DNA from: Bacteroidota bacterium
Lineage (GTDB): Bacteria; Bacteroidota; Ignavibacteria; UBA10030
Direction: 5' to 3'
DNA: 28,036 nt
Assembly: GCA_025455125.1 (NCBI GenBank)
Contig: JALONE010000002.1
Coordinates: 1-28,036, forward strand
The notes below the pieces were generated by a model. That model worked only from the letters and a program-made list of their open reading frames with translations, made no database searches and was not told the origin of the DNA. Positions 20,589 through 28,036 of this stretch are shown in pieces. Made by a program: the position numbers and the translations under genes. The stretch's first letter is position 1, and each line of letters opens with the position of its first letter.

Positions 20589-23213
20589 CTACAACTTCTT
20601 CTTTGTATCCGCGTTCCCCATGGGATCCTTTTTTAGGAAGGACCCGTACAGTTTTTCCATGCACTCGGGACAGAGACTGTGGCTGAACTTTGCCTCGGAG
20701 TGCTCATGGATGTACCGCTCAAGATTGTTCCAGTATCCCTTGTCGTCCCGGATCTTCTTGCAGTTCGCACAGATCGGGATCAATCCCCCCAGGACTTTGA
20801 TGTTGACAAGAGCCTCGTCAACGCGCCGTTGCAGCTCCTCCTCGTGTTCGAGCAACTGGCGCACACGATAACGATAGATGCCGTAACCCGAGAGGAGGAG
20901 GATCGCGCCGCTCAGGATGAAGAACCACCAAGACTGATACCACATCGGCTTCAGGGTGATCGAGACCGTAGCCCCCTTCTCGTTCCACACACCGTCCCGA
21001 TTCGCGGCTTGAACACGGAACACATAGGTTCCGGGAAATAGCCCGGTATAGAACGCTTCCCGCCTGCTCCCCGCATCGATCCAGTCGTTGTCATATCCAT
21101 CCAGGCGATAGCGGAACCGGAGGTGTTCCGGAGCAATGAAGCTGAGCCCCGCATAGGTGAATTCCAGATCGCGCACACCCGGACCGAGTTCCATCACCGG
21201 TTGTTGACGCACCGGACTTCGCTCGGCACGGACCTGTTGGATGTCAACGGGGGGCGCCACGAGGTTCGTGCGGATGGTGCTCGGGTTGACGACCGCGACT
21301 CCGCGCACGGTCGGATACCAGAGCGATCCGGATCGCGTGCGCAATGAAGCCGGCTGAATGCCCCCGCAACATTCGCGACTCGGCATACCATCAAGATTGT
21401 CGATGAGCATGCCGTGCACGCGCGTGATTCTTCCGCTGGCACACGCGATGAGCTCGCTCTCCGAAACACGGTACAACCCCAGGTTTCCGGAGAGCCAGAC
21501 CATCCCATATTCATCTCGTTCAATGGAGAAGATGATGTCCTCTGCCAGTCCGTTGGCCGTTGTGACGCTCGTCCACCGGCCATCGGCAAATCGATTGAGA
21601 CCTCCACCGTACGTCCCCGCCCACATGCGTCCCGTTGAATCCTGATAGAAGCAGTTGATCGATTCATTCGAGAGTCCATGCTCATTCGTGTGGAGCACGG
21701 TTTTCCCGTTGACGTACGCCGCAATCCCGCTCCCGTCGCTGCCGATCCACATCGTGCCGTCTGAATCTTGCCAAAGACATGTGCCGAAATTCCTGGGGAG
21801 TCCGTCCGCGGCGGTCAGGTATGACCATTCCCCGCGTGAATAGCGTCCGATGACCGTGCCGATAACGCCAACCCAGACCGCTCCACTCCGGTCAACGAAG
21901 AGTGACTGAGCTCCCTCCAGTATGTGCGGTCCTCCTGGACGGATGCTCTCGATCCTTCCCGCATGATATCGTGCAAGTTCCTTCTCCGTCGCCATCCAGA
22001 CGGACCCTTCGCGATCGGCGATGATCGCATACACGGTGTTATGGGGAAGTCCTTCGCGCGTTGTGAACGTCGTGCGGGATTCTCGCGTCAGCCGATCCAC
22101 GCCGCTTCCATCCGTGCCAACCCAGATCGCTCCATCCACATCTTCACAGAGTGACCAGATCGATCCGCTTGAGAGCCGCGTCGGAGCGGTCAAGCCGACC
22201 GCACGCGACTGTCTCAATCGAAAGAGCCCGAATCCGTTTGTGCCGATCCAGAGACTCCCTTCCGGATCCTGATAGAGCGATGACACCGAGGGTTTGTCCC
22301 CCTTTATCAGGGAGATCGCTTCAAGGACAGAACCGTTCCACGCGTAAAGCCCGCCGGCGTAGGTTCCCACCCATGCGGTTCCCGATTGCGCCGACTGCAG
22401 GGAGAGGATTCGCTGTCGAGGATCAAGTTGTTGAACGGTACGAATGCTTCCGTTCTTCAGGACGGCCAGTCCGCTCCGCGTGCCGATCATGAGAGCCCCG
22501 CTCGCATCCTGGCCGATCGACTCTACGATGTCGTCGGGAAGCCCGTCTCGTCGCGTAAACACTCGCCACTGTGATCCTGTCTGCATGGCGATGCCGCGCG
22601 CGGTCCCCACCCACACCGTCCCTGTGCGATCAGTGAACAATGTTCGTATGTCGTCGCTTGGCAGTCCGTCTCTCGTTCGGATGCGGTTCACGCGCTCCTT
22701 GTCGAAGACAACGATCCCCGCCGTGCGCGTTCCGGCCCAGATCCTCCCGCTGCTGTCCTCGGTCAACGCAACGACGCCAACCCTTCCCAGATCGACCGTA
22801 TCTAATTGGTGTGTGAAGACCTGACCGTTGTAAGACATGAGACCATGATCATACGCGCCGATCCAGATGGTACCATCGCGCGTGATCGTGAGCGCGTTGA
22901 TCCAATCCTGTTGCAGCTCCGGCGTGTTCGCCTGGTGATACGTAACAAAGGTGCGTCCGTCAAAACGGATCAATCCGCCCTGCGTGCCGAGCCAGAGATA
23001 GCCGTCCGGAGTTTGACCGATCGCCTGGATGGAGTTCTGCGGAAGACCGTCATCGCTTGTCCAGACATCGACAGTGAATGCCCGGGGCAAGACGGGTGCT
23101 TGATTCGAGCGCGGCTGGCCGAAGAGGAGGGAACCGCTGAACATCAACCAGCCGAGGGTGAATAACAAACAGTGTGTCGGCTCGATCGCCCCCAATGGAG
23201 ATTTCCTCAACAT
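20589..23213 (-). CDS. Reg_prop propeller sensor with Y_Y_Y domain and C-terminal four-cysteine module
   Basis: 874 residues. The start chosen begins a signal peptide/anchor (about 7-32); longer in-frame sequence is Arg-rich and not convincing. About a dozen two-component-regulator propeller repeats (DGYLWLGTQGGL, GTVWVGTARG and similar) cover residues 40-680. They are followed by a Y_Y_Y domain (RFRYRLDGYDNDWID), one membrane helix (about 770-792), a short coiled coil, and the C-x2-C-x29-C-x2-C module (C815, C818, C848, C851). Such receptors normally end in a histidine kinase, GGDEF or DNA-binding domain; none is present. It lies 52 bases after the Sel1-repeat gene on the same strand. The ligand is likely a surface glycan or peptide, by analogy only. 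Confidence 0.88.
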   Translation of the reverse strand: MLRKSPLGAIEPTHCLLFTLGWLMFSGSLLFGQPRSNQAPVLPRAFTVDVWTSDDGLPQNSIQAIGQTPDGYLWLGTQGGLIRFDGRTFVTYHQANTPELQQDWINALTITRDGTIWIGAYDHGLMSYNGQVFTHQLDTVDLGRVGVVALTEDSSGRIWAGTRTAGIVVFDKERVNRIRTRDGLPSDDIRTLFTDRTGTVWVGTARGIAMQTGSQWRVFTRRDGLPDDIVESIGQDASGALMIGTRSGLAVLKNGSIRTVQQLDPRQRILSLQSAQSGTAWVGTYAGGLYAWNGSVLEAISLIKGDKPSVSSLYQDPEGSLWIGTNGFGLFRLRQSRAVGLTAPTRLSSGSIWSLCEDVDGAIWVGTDGSGVDRLTRESRTTFTTREGLPHNTVYAIIADREGSVWMATEKELARYHAGRIESIRPGGPHILEGAQSLFVDRSGAVWVGVIGTVIGRYSRGEWSYLTAADGLPRNFGTCLWQDSDGTMWIGSDGSGIAAYVNGKTVLHTNEHGLSNESINCFYQDSTGRMWAGTYGGGLNRFADGRWTSVTTANGLAEDIIFSIERDEYGMVWLSGNLGLYRVSESELIACASGRITRVHGMLIDNLDGMPSRECCGGIQPASLRTRSGSLWYPTVRGVAVVNPSTIRTNLVAPPVDIQQVRAERSPVRQQPVMELGPGVRDLEFTYAGLSFIAPEHLRFRYRLDGYDNDWIDAGSRREAFYTGLFPGTYVFRVQAANRDGVWNEKGATVSITLKPMWYQSWWFFILSGAILLLSGYGIYRYRVRQLLEHEEELQRRVDEALVNIKVLGGLIPICANCKKIRDDKGYWNNLERYIHEHSEAKFSHSLCPECMEKLYGSFLKKDPMGNADTKKKL

Positions 23214-23265
23214 GGACGAAAGATAGCGAATCGCTGCTGAAATGCCAAGCGAGTGCTTGTCAGCC

Positions 23266-24789
23266 TCAATGGGGGAGAAGGAATTCCGGCTCATCCGGAC
23301 GGACCGCATCGTGCATGTTCCGCAATGCTTGAAACGCCGCCTCGCTTCCCCTGCGCATGGAGCGATGATACATCCGGTAGGCTTCCCCTTTGTCGATCGA
23401 CCTGCCGAGACCGCGTTCCGCCGCGTACGCAAGGGCGACATCGGCAATGAGCGAGCCGTTGGCCGAGGCGGAATCGAGATGTGCGAGTGCCGGACGAAGA
23501 GTCTCTGTCGTCGTGTCTCCAAGCACGGTGACCACTGCGAGACGAATGTTCGCCTCGCGATCGCCACGGCGCGCTGCTTCTTCCCACCAAGATCGCGCCC
23601 GATCCCGCGACGCCGGCATCCATCGGCCCGTCATCGCACACCATCCCAGTTCGATCATCGCCGGCACAAACCCTTGCGCGGCTGCACGTTCCAGGAGCCG
23701 CAATGCCTGTTCCGTGCTCAGCACCTCCGTGAACTTGAGCGCCGTCAATCCAGACCACACATACAACGCTTCGCTGGAGTTGCGATCCGTGCCGGCCTTC
23801 AACAACCGGACGAATTCATCCTCGCGCGAGATCTTCCACAGCAAGCCCGGCGCACGATAGGAGTCGAGCCGCACAGCGCGCAGGTAGTGGACGGCCGCCT
23901 GCAATGCGTTCGGCGCAACGTAGATCCCTTCTTCGTACATCCGCCCCACGACGCAATGCGCCTCGGGATTGCCGTTTGCCGCCGCATCGATCATCTGCCG
24001 ATAGATGCTTGTGTCCGGGAACATCGGCATTCGTTCGCTGCCTTCATCGCGGTCTGCGAGACTCCGCATCGCTTCACGCAGCAATGTCGAGTCCGGGACG
24101 CTTGTCACCGTATCCGTGTTGAAATCGACAAAGAGGAAACTGATCGTCGTGTCGGACGAGACGCGCGCTGATTCCTGGGATGGTCGCTCTCGCCCCGGTG
24201 ATACAATGTCCGTGGTTGCAACACGATCCAGTCCGCGTCGTTCAAGTTCCTTCGCGGCTTCACGCGCGCCGTCATGTCCCTGGTCTGCCGCCCGTCGAAA
24301 GTACGTGTATGCTTCCGGCCAGTTCCGCGGAACGACGAAGTTCTCCGTATAGCAGAGCCCCGTGATGAACAGACCCTCCGGGACATTCGCTTCGGCCGCC
24401 CGACGGAAATTCCTGAACGCCTCGAACGGATCCCATTCCGTTCCGTACCCGTTCGATTGAAGGATGCCGAGATTGAACTGCGCAAGCCCCATCCCCTGCA
24501 CCGCTGCGCGGGAGATCCAGAAGACCGCCTTCGATGTGTCTGCGGGAAATCCCTTCCCGAACAAGTACCGGAGCCCGAGTTCATGCTGCGCGGCAGGAAC
24601 GCCGGTGTTGGCTTCCTGGATGAGGACGAACGCCTCCAGCATCCGGCGATCGGCGTCCGAGGGAACTATGAGTTGATGCACCTCGCGCGGACGATCGCGT
24701 TTGAACGCCTGCGACTGCGCAACAAGCATCTGCGTGGAGAGAAGGACGAGGAACGGCAGCAGTGTTCGCATATGCATGAGGGGAACCAT
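23266..24789 (-). CDS. Secreted Sel1-repeat protein
   Basis: 507 residues from this Met. Other starts at 24777 and 24771 give an equally good signal peptide (ending MLVAQS), and a TTG at 24825 is less likely. Several Sel1-type TPR repeats are visible: HELGLRYLFGKGFPADTSKA, AQFNLGILQSNGYG, and later CVVGRMYEEGIYVAP and MIELGWCAMTGRW. In others of this group the repeats serve as a protein-binding scaffold. It is exported, so it would act in the periplasm or on the surface. It precedes the propeller sensor gene by 52 bases and is probably co-transcribed, which suggests that the two proteins work together. No enzyme motif was seen. Confidence 0.83.
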   Translation of the reverse strand: MVPLMHMRTLLPFLVLLSTQMLVAQSQAFKRDRPREVHQLIVPSDADRRMLEAFVLIQEANTGVPAAQHELGLRYLFGKGFPADTSKAVFWISRAAVQGMGLAQFNLGILQSNGYGTEWDPFEAFRNFRRAAEANVPEGLFITGLCYTENFVVPRNWPEAYTYFRRAADQGHDGAREAAKELERRGLDRVATTDIVSPGRERPSQESARVSSDTTISFLFVDFNTDTVTSVPDSTLLREAMRSLADRDEGSERMPMFPDTSIYRQMIDAAANGNPEAHCVVGRMYEEGIYVAPNALQAAVHYLRAVRLDSYRAPGLLWKISREDEFVRLLKAGTDRNSSEALYVWSGLTALKFTEVLSTEQALRLLERAAAQGFVPAMIELGWCAMTGRWMPASRDRARSWWEEAARRGDREANIRLAVVTVLGDTTTETLRPALAHLDSASANGSLIADVALAYAAERGLGRSIDKGEAYRMYHRSMRRGSEAAFQALRNMHDAVRPDEPEFLLPH

Positions 24790-24809
24790 GGAAGACAATT
24801 TCGTATATT

Positions 24810-24865
24810 GAGATTGGAGTAACAAGTAGAGAGTATCGAATCGGGAGTAGAAAGACGGGAGAACA
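24810..24865. repeat. Eight-copy degenerate 7-nt array that includes the ettA ribosome-binding site
   Basis: Eight heptamers, mostly RAGTANN or RAGANNN, run in one phase from 24810 to 24865 and end four bases before the ettA GTG start. GGGAG (24857-24861), the apparent Shine-Dalgarno for ettA, falls across two of the repeat units. The family is shared with the array at 14401-14435. Confidence 0.75.
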
Positions 24866-24868
24866 TCG

Positions 24869-26539
24869 GTGGCGGATCAGAAGATCATTTTTTCGATGAT
24901 TGGTGTTGGCAAGGTGGTGAAGCCGAATCGGCAGATCCTCAAGGATATTTATCTGTCATTCTTCTACGGTGCGAAGATCGGTGTGCTGGGACTCAACGGC
25001 GCCGGAAAAAGCACGCTCTTGCGTATCATCGCGGGTGAGGATAAGGACTATCTCGGCCAGATCACCGCGCAGAAGGGGATCACATTCGGCTATCTGCCGC
25101 AGGAGCCTCAGTTCGAACCCGGCAAAACCGTCCGCGAGATCGTTCAGGAAGGCGTGCAGGAAACCGTGGACCTTCTCGCCGAGTATGAGAAGATCAATCA
25201 GGCACTCGCCGAACCCGACGCCGATTACGACACCTTGCTCGAGAAACAGAGCAAACTCCAGGAACAGATCGACCACAAGAACGCCTGGGACCTCGACAGC
25301 AAGCTCGAGCAGGCGATGGATGCCCTTCGCTGTCCCCCGGCGGATGCCGCTGTCGATGTCCTTTCCGGCGGAGAGCGGCGCCGTGTCGCTCTGTGCCGTC
25401 TTCTGCTCAAAGAACCCGACGTCCTTTTGTTAGACGAACCAACGAACCATTTGGACGCAGAATCGGTCGCATGGCTGGAACATCATTTGAGCCGGTATGC
25501 GGGAACGGTCATCGCGGTGACACACGACCGCTACTTCCTCGATAATGTGGCTGGATGGATCCTCGAACTGGACCGGGGTGAAGGGATCCCATTCGAGGGA
25601 AACTACTCGTCCTGGTTGGAACAGAAGAAGAAACGCCTGGAAGTGGAGGAAAAGCAGGAATCAAAGCGCCAACGAGTTCTCCAACGCGAACTTGATTGGG
25701 TCCGTCTCAATCCTCGTGGACGTCACGCGAAGGCAAAGGCGCGCATTGCGGCGTATGAGAAGATGCTGCAGGATCAGCCGGAGAAGCGGGATGAGGAGAT
25801 CGAGATCTACGTCCCTCCTGGACCTCGATTGGGAGATGTGGTCATCGAAGCTTCGGGCCTCAGCAAATCATACGGCGACAATCTCCTGTTTGAGAACCTC
25901 GAGTTCGCGCTCCCCCCAGGCGGAATCATCGGTGTCATCGGGCCGAACGGCGCGGGCAAGACCACGCTCTTCCGATTGATCACGGGCCAAGAGAAGCCCG
26001 ACAACGGAGAGATCAAGATCGGCGAAACGGTCAAGCTTGCTTATGTCGATCAAGCACGGCCACTCGATCCGGAGAAGACCATCTGGCAGGAGATCTCCGG
26101 AGGCGAGGATCTGATCCGTCTTGGTTCACGGGAGGTGAACTCTCGCGGGTACGTGGCGCGATTCAATTTCAGCGGGACGGACCAGCAGAAACCCGTCGGC
26201 ATTCTTTCCGGCGGCGAACGGAATCGCGTACACCTCGCAAAGATCCTCCGTGAGGGAGCGAATGTTCTTCTTCTCGACGAGCCGACCAACGATCTCGACG
26301 TCAACACGCTCCGCGCCCTGGAAGAAGCGCTGACGAACTTCGCAGGATGCGCGGTCATTATCTCGCACGACCGCTGGTTCCTCGACCGCCTCGCGACACA
26401 CATCCTCGCGTTCGAAGGAGACAGCACGGTCCAATGGTTCGACGGGAACTACTCAGAATACGAGGAACACCGGAAGAAGGTACTCGGCATCGACGCCGAC
26501 CAACCGCACAGGATCAAGTATAAGAGGCTGACGAGGTGA
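24869..26539 (+). CDS. ettA: Energy-dependent translational throttle protein EttA (ABC-F)
   Basis: 556 residues, the normal EttA length. The start is GTG with GGGAG seven bases upstream. There are two ATPase domains: Walker A GLNGAGKST, signature LSGGERRR, Walker B LLLDEPTNHLD; then GPNGAGKTT, LSGGERNR and LLLDEPTNDLD. An EttA-type arm lies in the first domain after IDHKNAWDLDSK, and the inter-domain linker carries the basic RELDWVRLNPRGRHAKAKAR. It binds the ribosomal E site and gates entry into elongation according to the ATP/ADP ratio. It acts in the cytosol. It faces the MerR-type gene tail to tail across an inverted word repeat. Confidence 0.97.
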   Translation: MADQKIIFSMIGVGKVVKPNRQILKDIYLSFFYGAKIGVLGLNGAGKSTLLRIIAGEDKDYLGQITAQKGITFGYLPQEPQFEPGKTVREIVQEGVQETVDLLAEYEKINQALAEPDADYDTLLEKQSKLQEQIDHKNAWDLDSKLEQAMDALRCPPADAAVDVLSGGERRRVALCRLLLKEPDVLLLDEPTNHLDAESVAWLEHHLSRYAGTVIAVTHDRYFLDNVAGWILELDRGEGIPFEGNYSSWLEQKKKRLEVEEKQESKRQRVLQRELDWVRLNPRGRHAKAKARIAAYEKMLQDQPEKRDEEIEIYVPPGPRLGDVVIEASGLSKSYGDNLLFENLEFALPPGGIIGVIGPNGAGKTTLFRLITGQEKPDNGEIKIGETVKLAYVDQARPLDPEKTIWQEISGGEDLIRLGSREVNSRGYVARFNFSGTDQQKPVGILSGGERNRVHLAKILREGANVLLLDEPTNDLDVNTLRALEEALTNFAGCAVIISHDRWFLDRLATHILAFEGDSTVQWFDGNYSEYEEHRKKVLGIDADQPHRIKYKRLTR

Positions 26540-26559
26540 GGAGGAGAAGAAGAGAGCAT

Positions 26560-26667
26560 GGAGCATACAGCGAAAGTCAAAAGTCAGAAGGCAAAAGGCT
26601 TGGCCAATGAAGGTACGCTGATGCCAACTCTTTTGACTTTTGCGTTTTGACTTGTTCTATGCGCTCC
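26560..26667. repeat. Imperfect inverted repeat made of 7-nt arrays
   Basis: Four AAGKCAR-type heptamers (26574-26601) and three or more CTTTTGA-type heptamers (26630-26653) are complementary, and outer arms GGAGCATA and TATGCGCTCC extend the pairing. It fills the 146-base gap between convergent ettA and the MerR-type gene and could act as a bidirectional terminator, though the stem has bulges. Confidence 0.65.
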
Positions 26668-26685
26668 GGGGTCTCTGCTCCAGGC

Positions 26686-27075
26686 TCACCGGCTCATTTC
26701 CAGCTTCCCCAACAGGTCTTCGAGGAAGCTCTTCATCTCCAGCATTTCGGAGCGGATCTCGTCGTCCTGCAATTTCTTCTTCTGCGGAACGGCGATGAGT
26801 TCTAGTTGTTCGGTGGAATCGGGCTCGGGGATGTATTCTTTCAACACTTGCTTCGCGCCTTCGATCGTGTACTTCTCGTCGCGAAGAAGGTTCTTGATCT
26901 TGAGGATGAGTTTGATGTCCTTGTTCGTGTAGATGCGGTTGCCCGCGCGGTTCTTCGCTGGCTTGAGTTCGGGAAATTCCGTCTCCCAATACCGCAAGAC
27001 GTACTGCTCAAGTCCCGTGATCTTGCTGACTTCGCTGATCGAGTAGTAGAGTTTCTTGATGCCGGCGTGTTTCAT
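26686..27075 (-). CDS. MerR-family transcriptional regulator
   Basis: 129 residues; GAGG shortly before the ATG supports the start. The N-terminal winged helix-turn-helix is typical of MerR (YSISEVSKITGLEQYVLRYWE, then GNRIYTNKDI), covering about residues 10-75. The C-terminal part is a short charged coiled coil for dimer formation; there is no cysteine-rich effector domain, so no metal or drug ligand is evident. Short MerR proteins of this kind are common in Bacteroidota. It is divergent from the nuclease gene over 123 bases, where it could regulate both; no clear 19-bp-spaced dyad was recognised. Confidence 0.92.
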   Translation of the reverse strand: MKHAGIKKLYYSISEVSKITGLEQYVLRYWETEFPELKPAKNRAGNRIYTNKDIKLILKIKNLLRDEKYTIEGAKQVLKEYIPEPDSTEQLELIAVPQKKKLQDDEIRSEMLEMKSFLEDLLGKLEMSR

Positions 27076-27198
27076 GCGTGCCTCGTGCCCAATGGTGCAT
27101 CAATGTACATAAAGCCGTAAGGAGTTGCAAACTCAGCAGTTGCGGGCTTTTTATGACACGTTTTCGAGCAATGACGACCGTTTTTTCTTCTTCCGCGA

Positions 27199-28032
27199 AT
27201 GCGCTCCCCTTCCCACCTTCTCGTTGACCTGCCTGAAGCGCCAGGCGTGTATCTCCTCTTCGGCGCGCAGGACGAGCTCCTCTACATCGGAAAGAGCAAG
27301 TCCGTCCGCTCTCGCGTGCGCGCTCATTTCAATGACCGGTCGGAACGCCGCATGATGCGCCGCGTGGCACGCGTGGAAACCCGATTGACCGCGGGAGAAC
27401 TCGGCGCGCTTCTGCTTGAATCACGTCTCATCAAAGAACTCCGTCCGCTGTATAACGTCATGTCGCGGCAGCGCCGTCGCGTCATTGTCGCCCGGCGTCG
27501 CTTGAATGCGGGGGGATATGTTGTTGTCTCCCTGGAGCCGACCGACTATCTCGCCATTCGTCCAGACGAGCCCATTCTTGGATTGTTCAAGCACACGACT
27601 CAAGCAAAGGAATTTCTCGCACGCATCGCGCGGGAGCGCCGGCTCTGTCACAAACTGCTTCACCTGGAGCAGGCACGGAGCTATTGCTTCGGCTATCATC
27701 TCGGTCACTGCGACGGGGCCTGTATGGGGGAAGAACCCGCCGACATCTATAACGCGCGTCTCGAATCGGCGTTCGAAGAGCGACGCATCAAGGCGTGGCC
27801 GTACGAGGGCGCGCTCGTTGTGGAAGAACACGCCGTCAATGGAGATCGCACAGAACGGTTCATCATCGACAACTGGTGTCTGCTGGGAAGTCTGTGTTCG
27901 GATGGAACGACCTGGACCGCGGCGACGCATCGGTTCGACTACGACAGTTACAAGATCCTGCACGCATATGTGACGGACGAGCGAAACCGAGGAATGATCA
28001 GCATCGTGGCAAGGGACTCCGTGACAACCTGA
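27199..28032 (+). CDS. Cho/UvrC-like GIY-YIG endonuclease
   Basis: 277 residues, close to Cho of E. coli (about 295). The N-terminal GIY-YIG domain (about 10-90) is intact: GVYLLFG, LLYIGKSKS, the Arg in RSRVRAHF, and the catalytic Glu in LLLESRLIKE, followed by RPLYN. The rest resembles the Cho/UvrC middle part, including a cysteine pair in GHCDGAC. It would make the 3' incision in nucleotide excision repair, or act on bulky lesions that UvrC handles poorly. In some bacteria this domain is fused to a DnaQ-type exonuclease; none is visible upstream, where only 123 bases separate it from the MerR-type gene. No strong ribosome-binding site was seen. Confidence 0.85.
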   Translation: MRSPSHLLVDLPEAPGVYLLFGAQDELLYIGKSKSVRSRVRAHFNDRSERRMMRRVARVETRLTAGELGALLLESRLIKELRPLYNVMSRQRRRVIVARRRLNAGGYVVVSLEPTDYLAIRPDEPILGLFKHTTQAKEFLARIARERRLCHKLLHLEQARSYCFGYHLGHCDGACMGEEPADIYNARLESAFEERRIKAWPYEGALVVEEHAVNGDRTERFIIDNWCLLGSLCSDGTTWTAATHRFDYDSYKILHAYVTDERNRGMISIVARDSVTT

Positions 28033-28036
28033 GGTA

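Noticed and set aside
23214..23567. N-terminal extension of the propeller sensor
   Set aside because: The extra 118 residues are Arg-rich, lack a domain and overlap the end of the Sel1 gene; the start at 23213 gives a proper signal peptide.
23242..24171. 309-codon plus-strand frame opposite the Sel1-repeat gene
   Set aside because: It is an antisense shadow; the Sel1 repeats on the other strand are unmistakable.
27120..27150. Possible terminator before the nuclease gene
   Set aside because: The T-tract is present but the stem is at most four pairs and no gene ends there on that strand.
1..28036. Prophage, integron or secondary-metabolite cluster
   Set aside because: No integrase, structural phage gene, attC site, PKS or NRPS gene was found; only the RAYT-like gene hints at mobile ancestry.

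Overview
The window is about 28 kb of chromosome-like, high-50s % GC DNA. It most likely comes from an uncultured member of the Bacteroidota/Ignavibacteriota side of the FCB group. The support is a type IX secretion (Por/T9SS type A) C-terminal sorting domain with a YPNPFNPTT motif on the protein at 9039-9836, a two-component-type Reg_prop propeller sensor, a paired ScdA_N-hemerythrin and LuxR-type regulator, and several secreted peptidases and lipoproteins. No tRNA, rRNA, prophage, CRISPR array or plasmid function was seen. Nearly all genes look intact.

Layout. 191-3465: a membrane protein with an embedded spermidine-synthase-like fold, translationally coupled (ATGA overlap) to an AmmeMemoRadiSam-type radical SAM enzyme that carries a twin-arginine motif. 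3542-7607: signalling genes, namely a small membrane protein with a four-cysteine module, a hybrid histidine kinase facing it, and a hemerythrin/LuxR pair. 7620-9836: a DUF4382-like lipoprotein gene bracketed by two 157-bp direct repeats, then a T9SS cargo protein. 10023-16807: exported degradative enzymes (M28 peptidase, D-aminoacylase-like amidohydrolase, S9/DPP-IV peptidase) with a beta-propeller lipoprotein. 16912-19069: envelope redox proteins (DsbD-alpha-like protein, secreted thioredoxin-fold protein, MsrB lipoprotein). 19056-20581: a small RAYT-like protein that has lost its HUH histidines, and an EamA transporter; an exact 14-bp inverted repeat lies between their starts. 20589-24789: a minus-strand pair, a Sel1-repeat protein and a propeller sensor ending in the same four-cysteine module as the 3542 gene. 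24869-28032: the ABC-F factor EttA, a MerR-type regulator and a Cho/UvrC-like GIY-YIG nuclease.

How they work together: the 10-19 kb stretch reads as a cell-envelope programme for taking up or degrading peptides and repairing oxidised surface proteins. The two lipoprotein genes (7895, 13189) share a TGTGAC-N4-GTCACA-like operator, suggesting a common Crp/Fnr-family regulator.

The most unusual feature is non-coding. Almost every gene boundary holds a short degenerate tandem array of words of fixed length: mostly 7 nt, with 8-, 9- and 10/11-nt versions. Several different word families are present. Some arrays overlap stop codons, one supplies the apparent ribosome-binding site of ettA, and one four-copy heptamer array sits in frame inside the T9SS sorting domain. 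This resembles the heptanucleotide STRR repeats of filamentous cyanobacteria and is the best candidate for an under-described system here.
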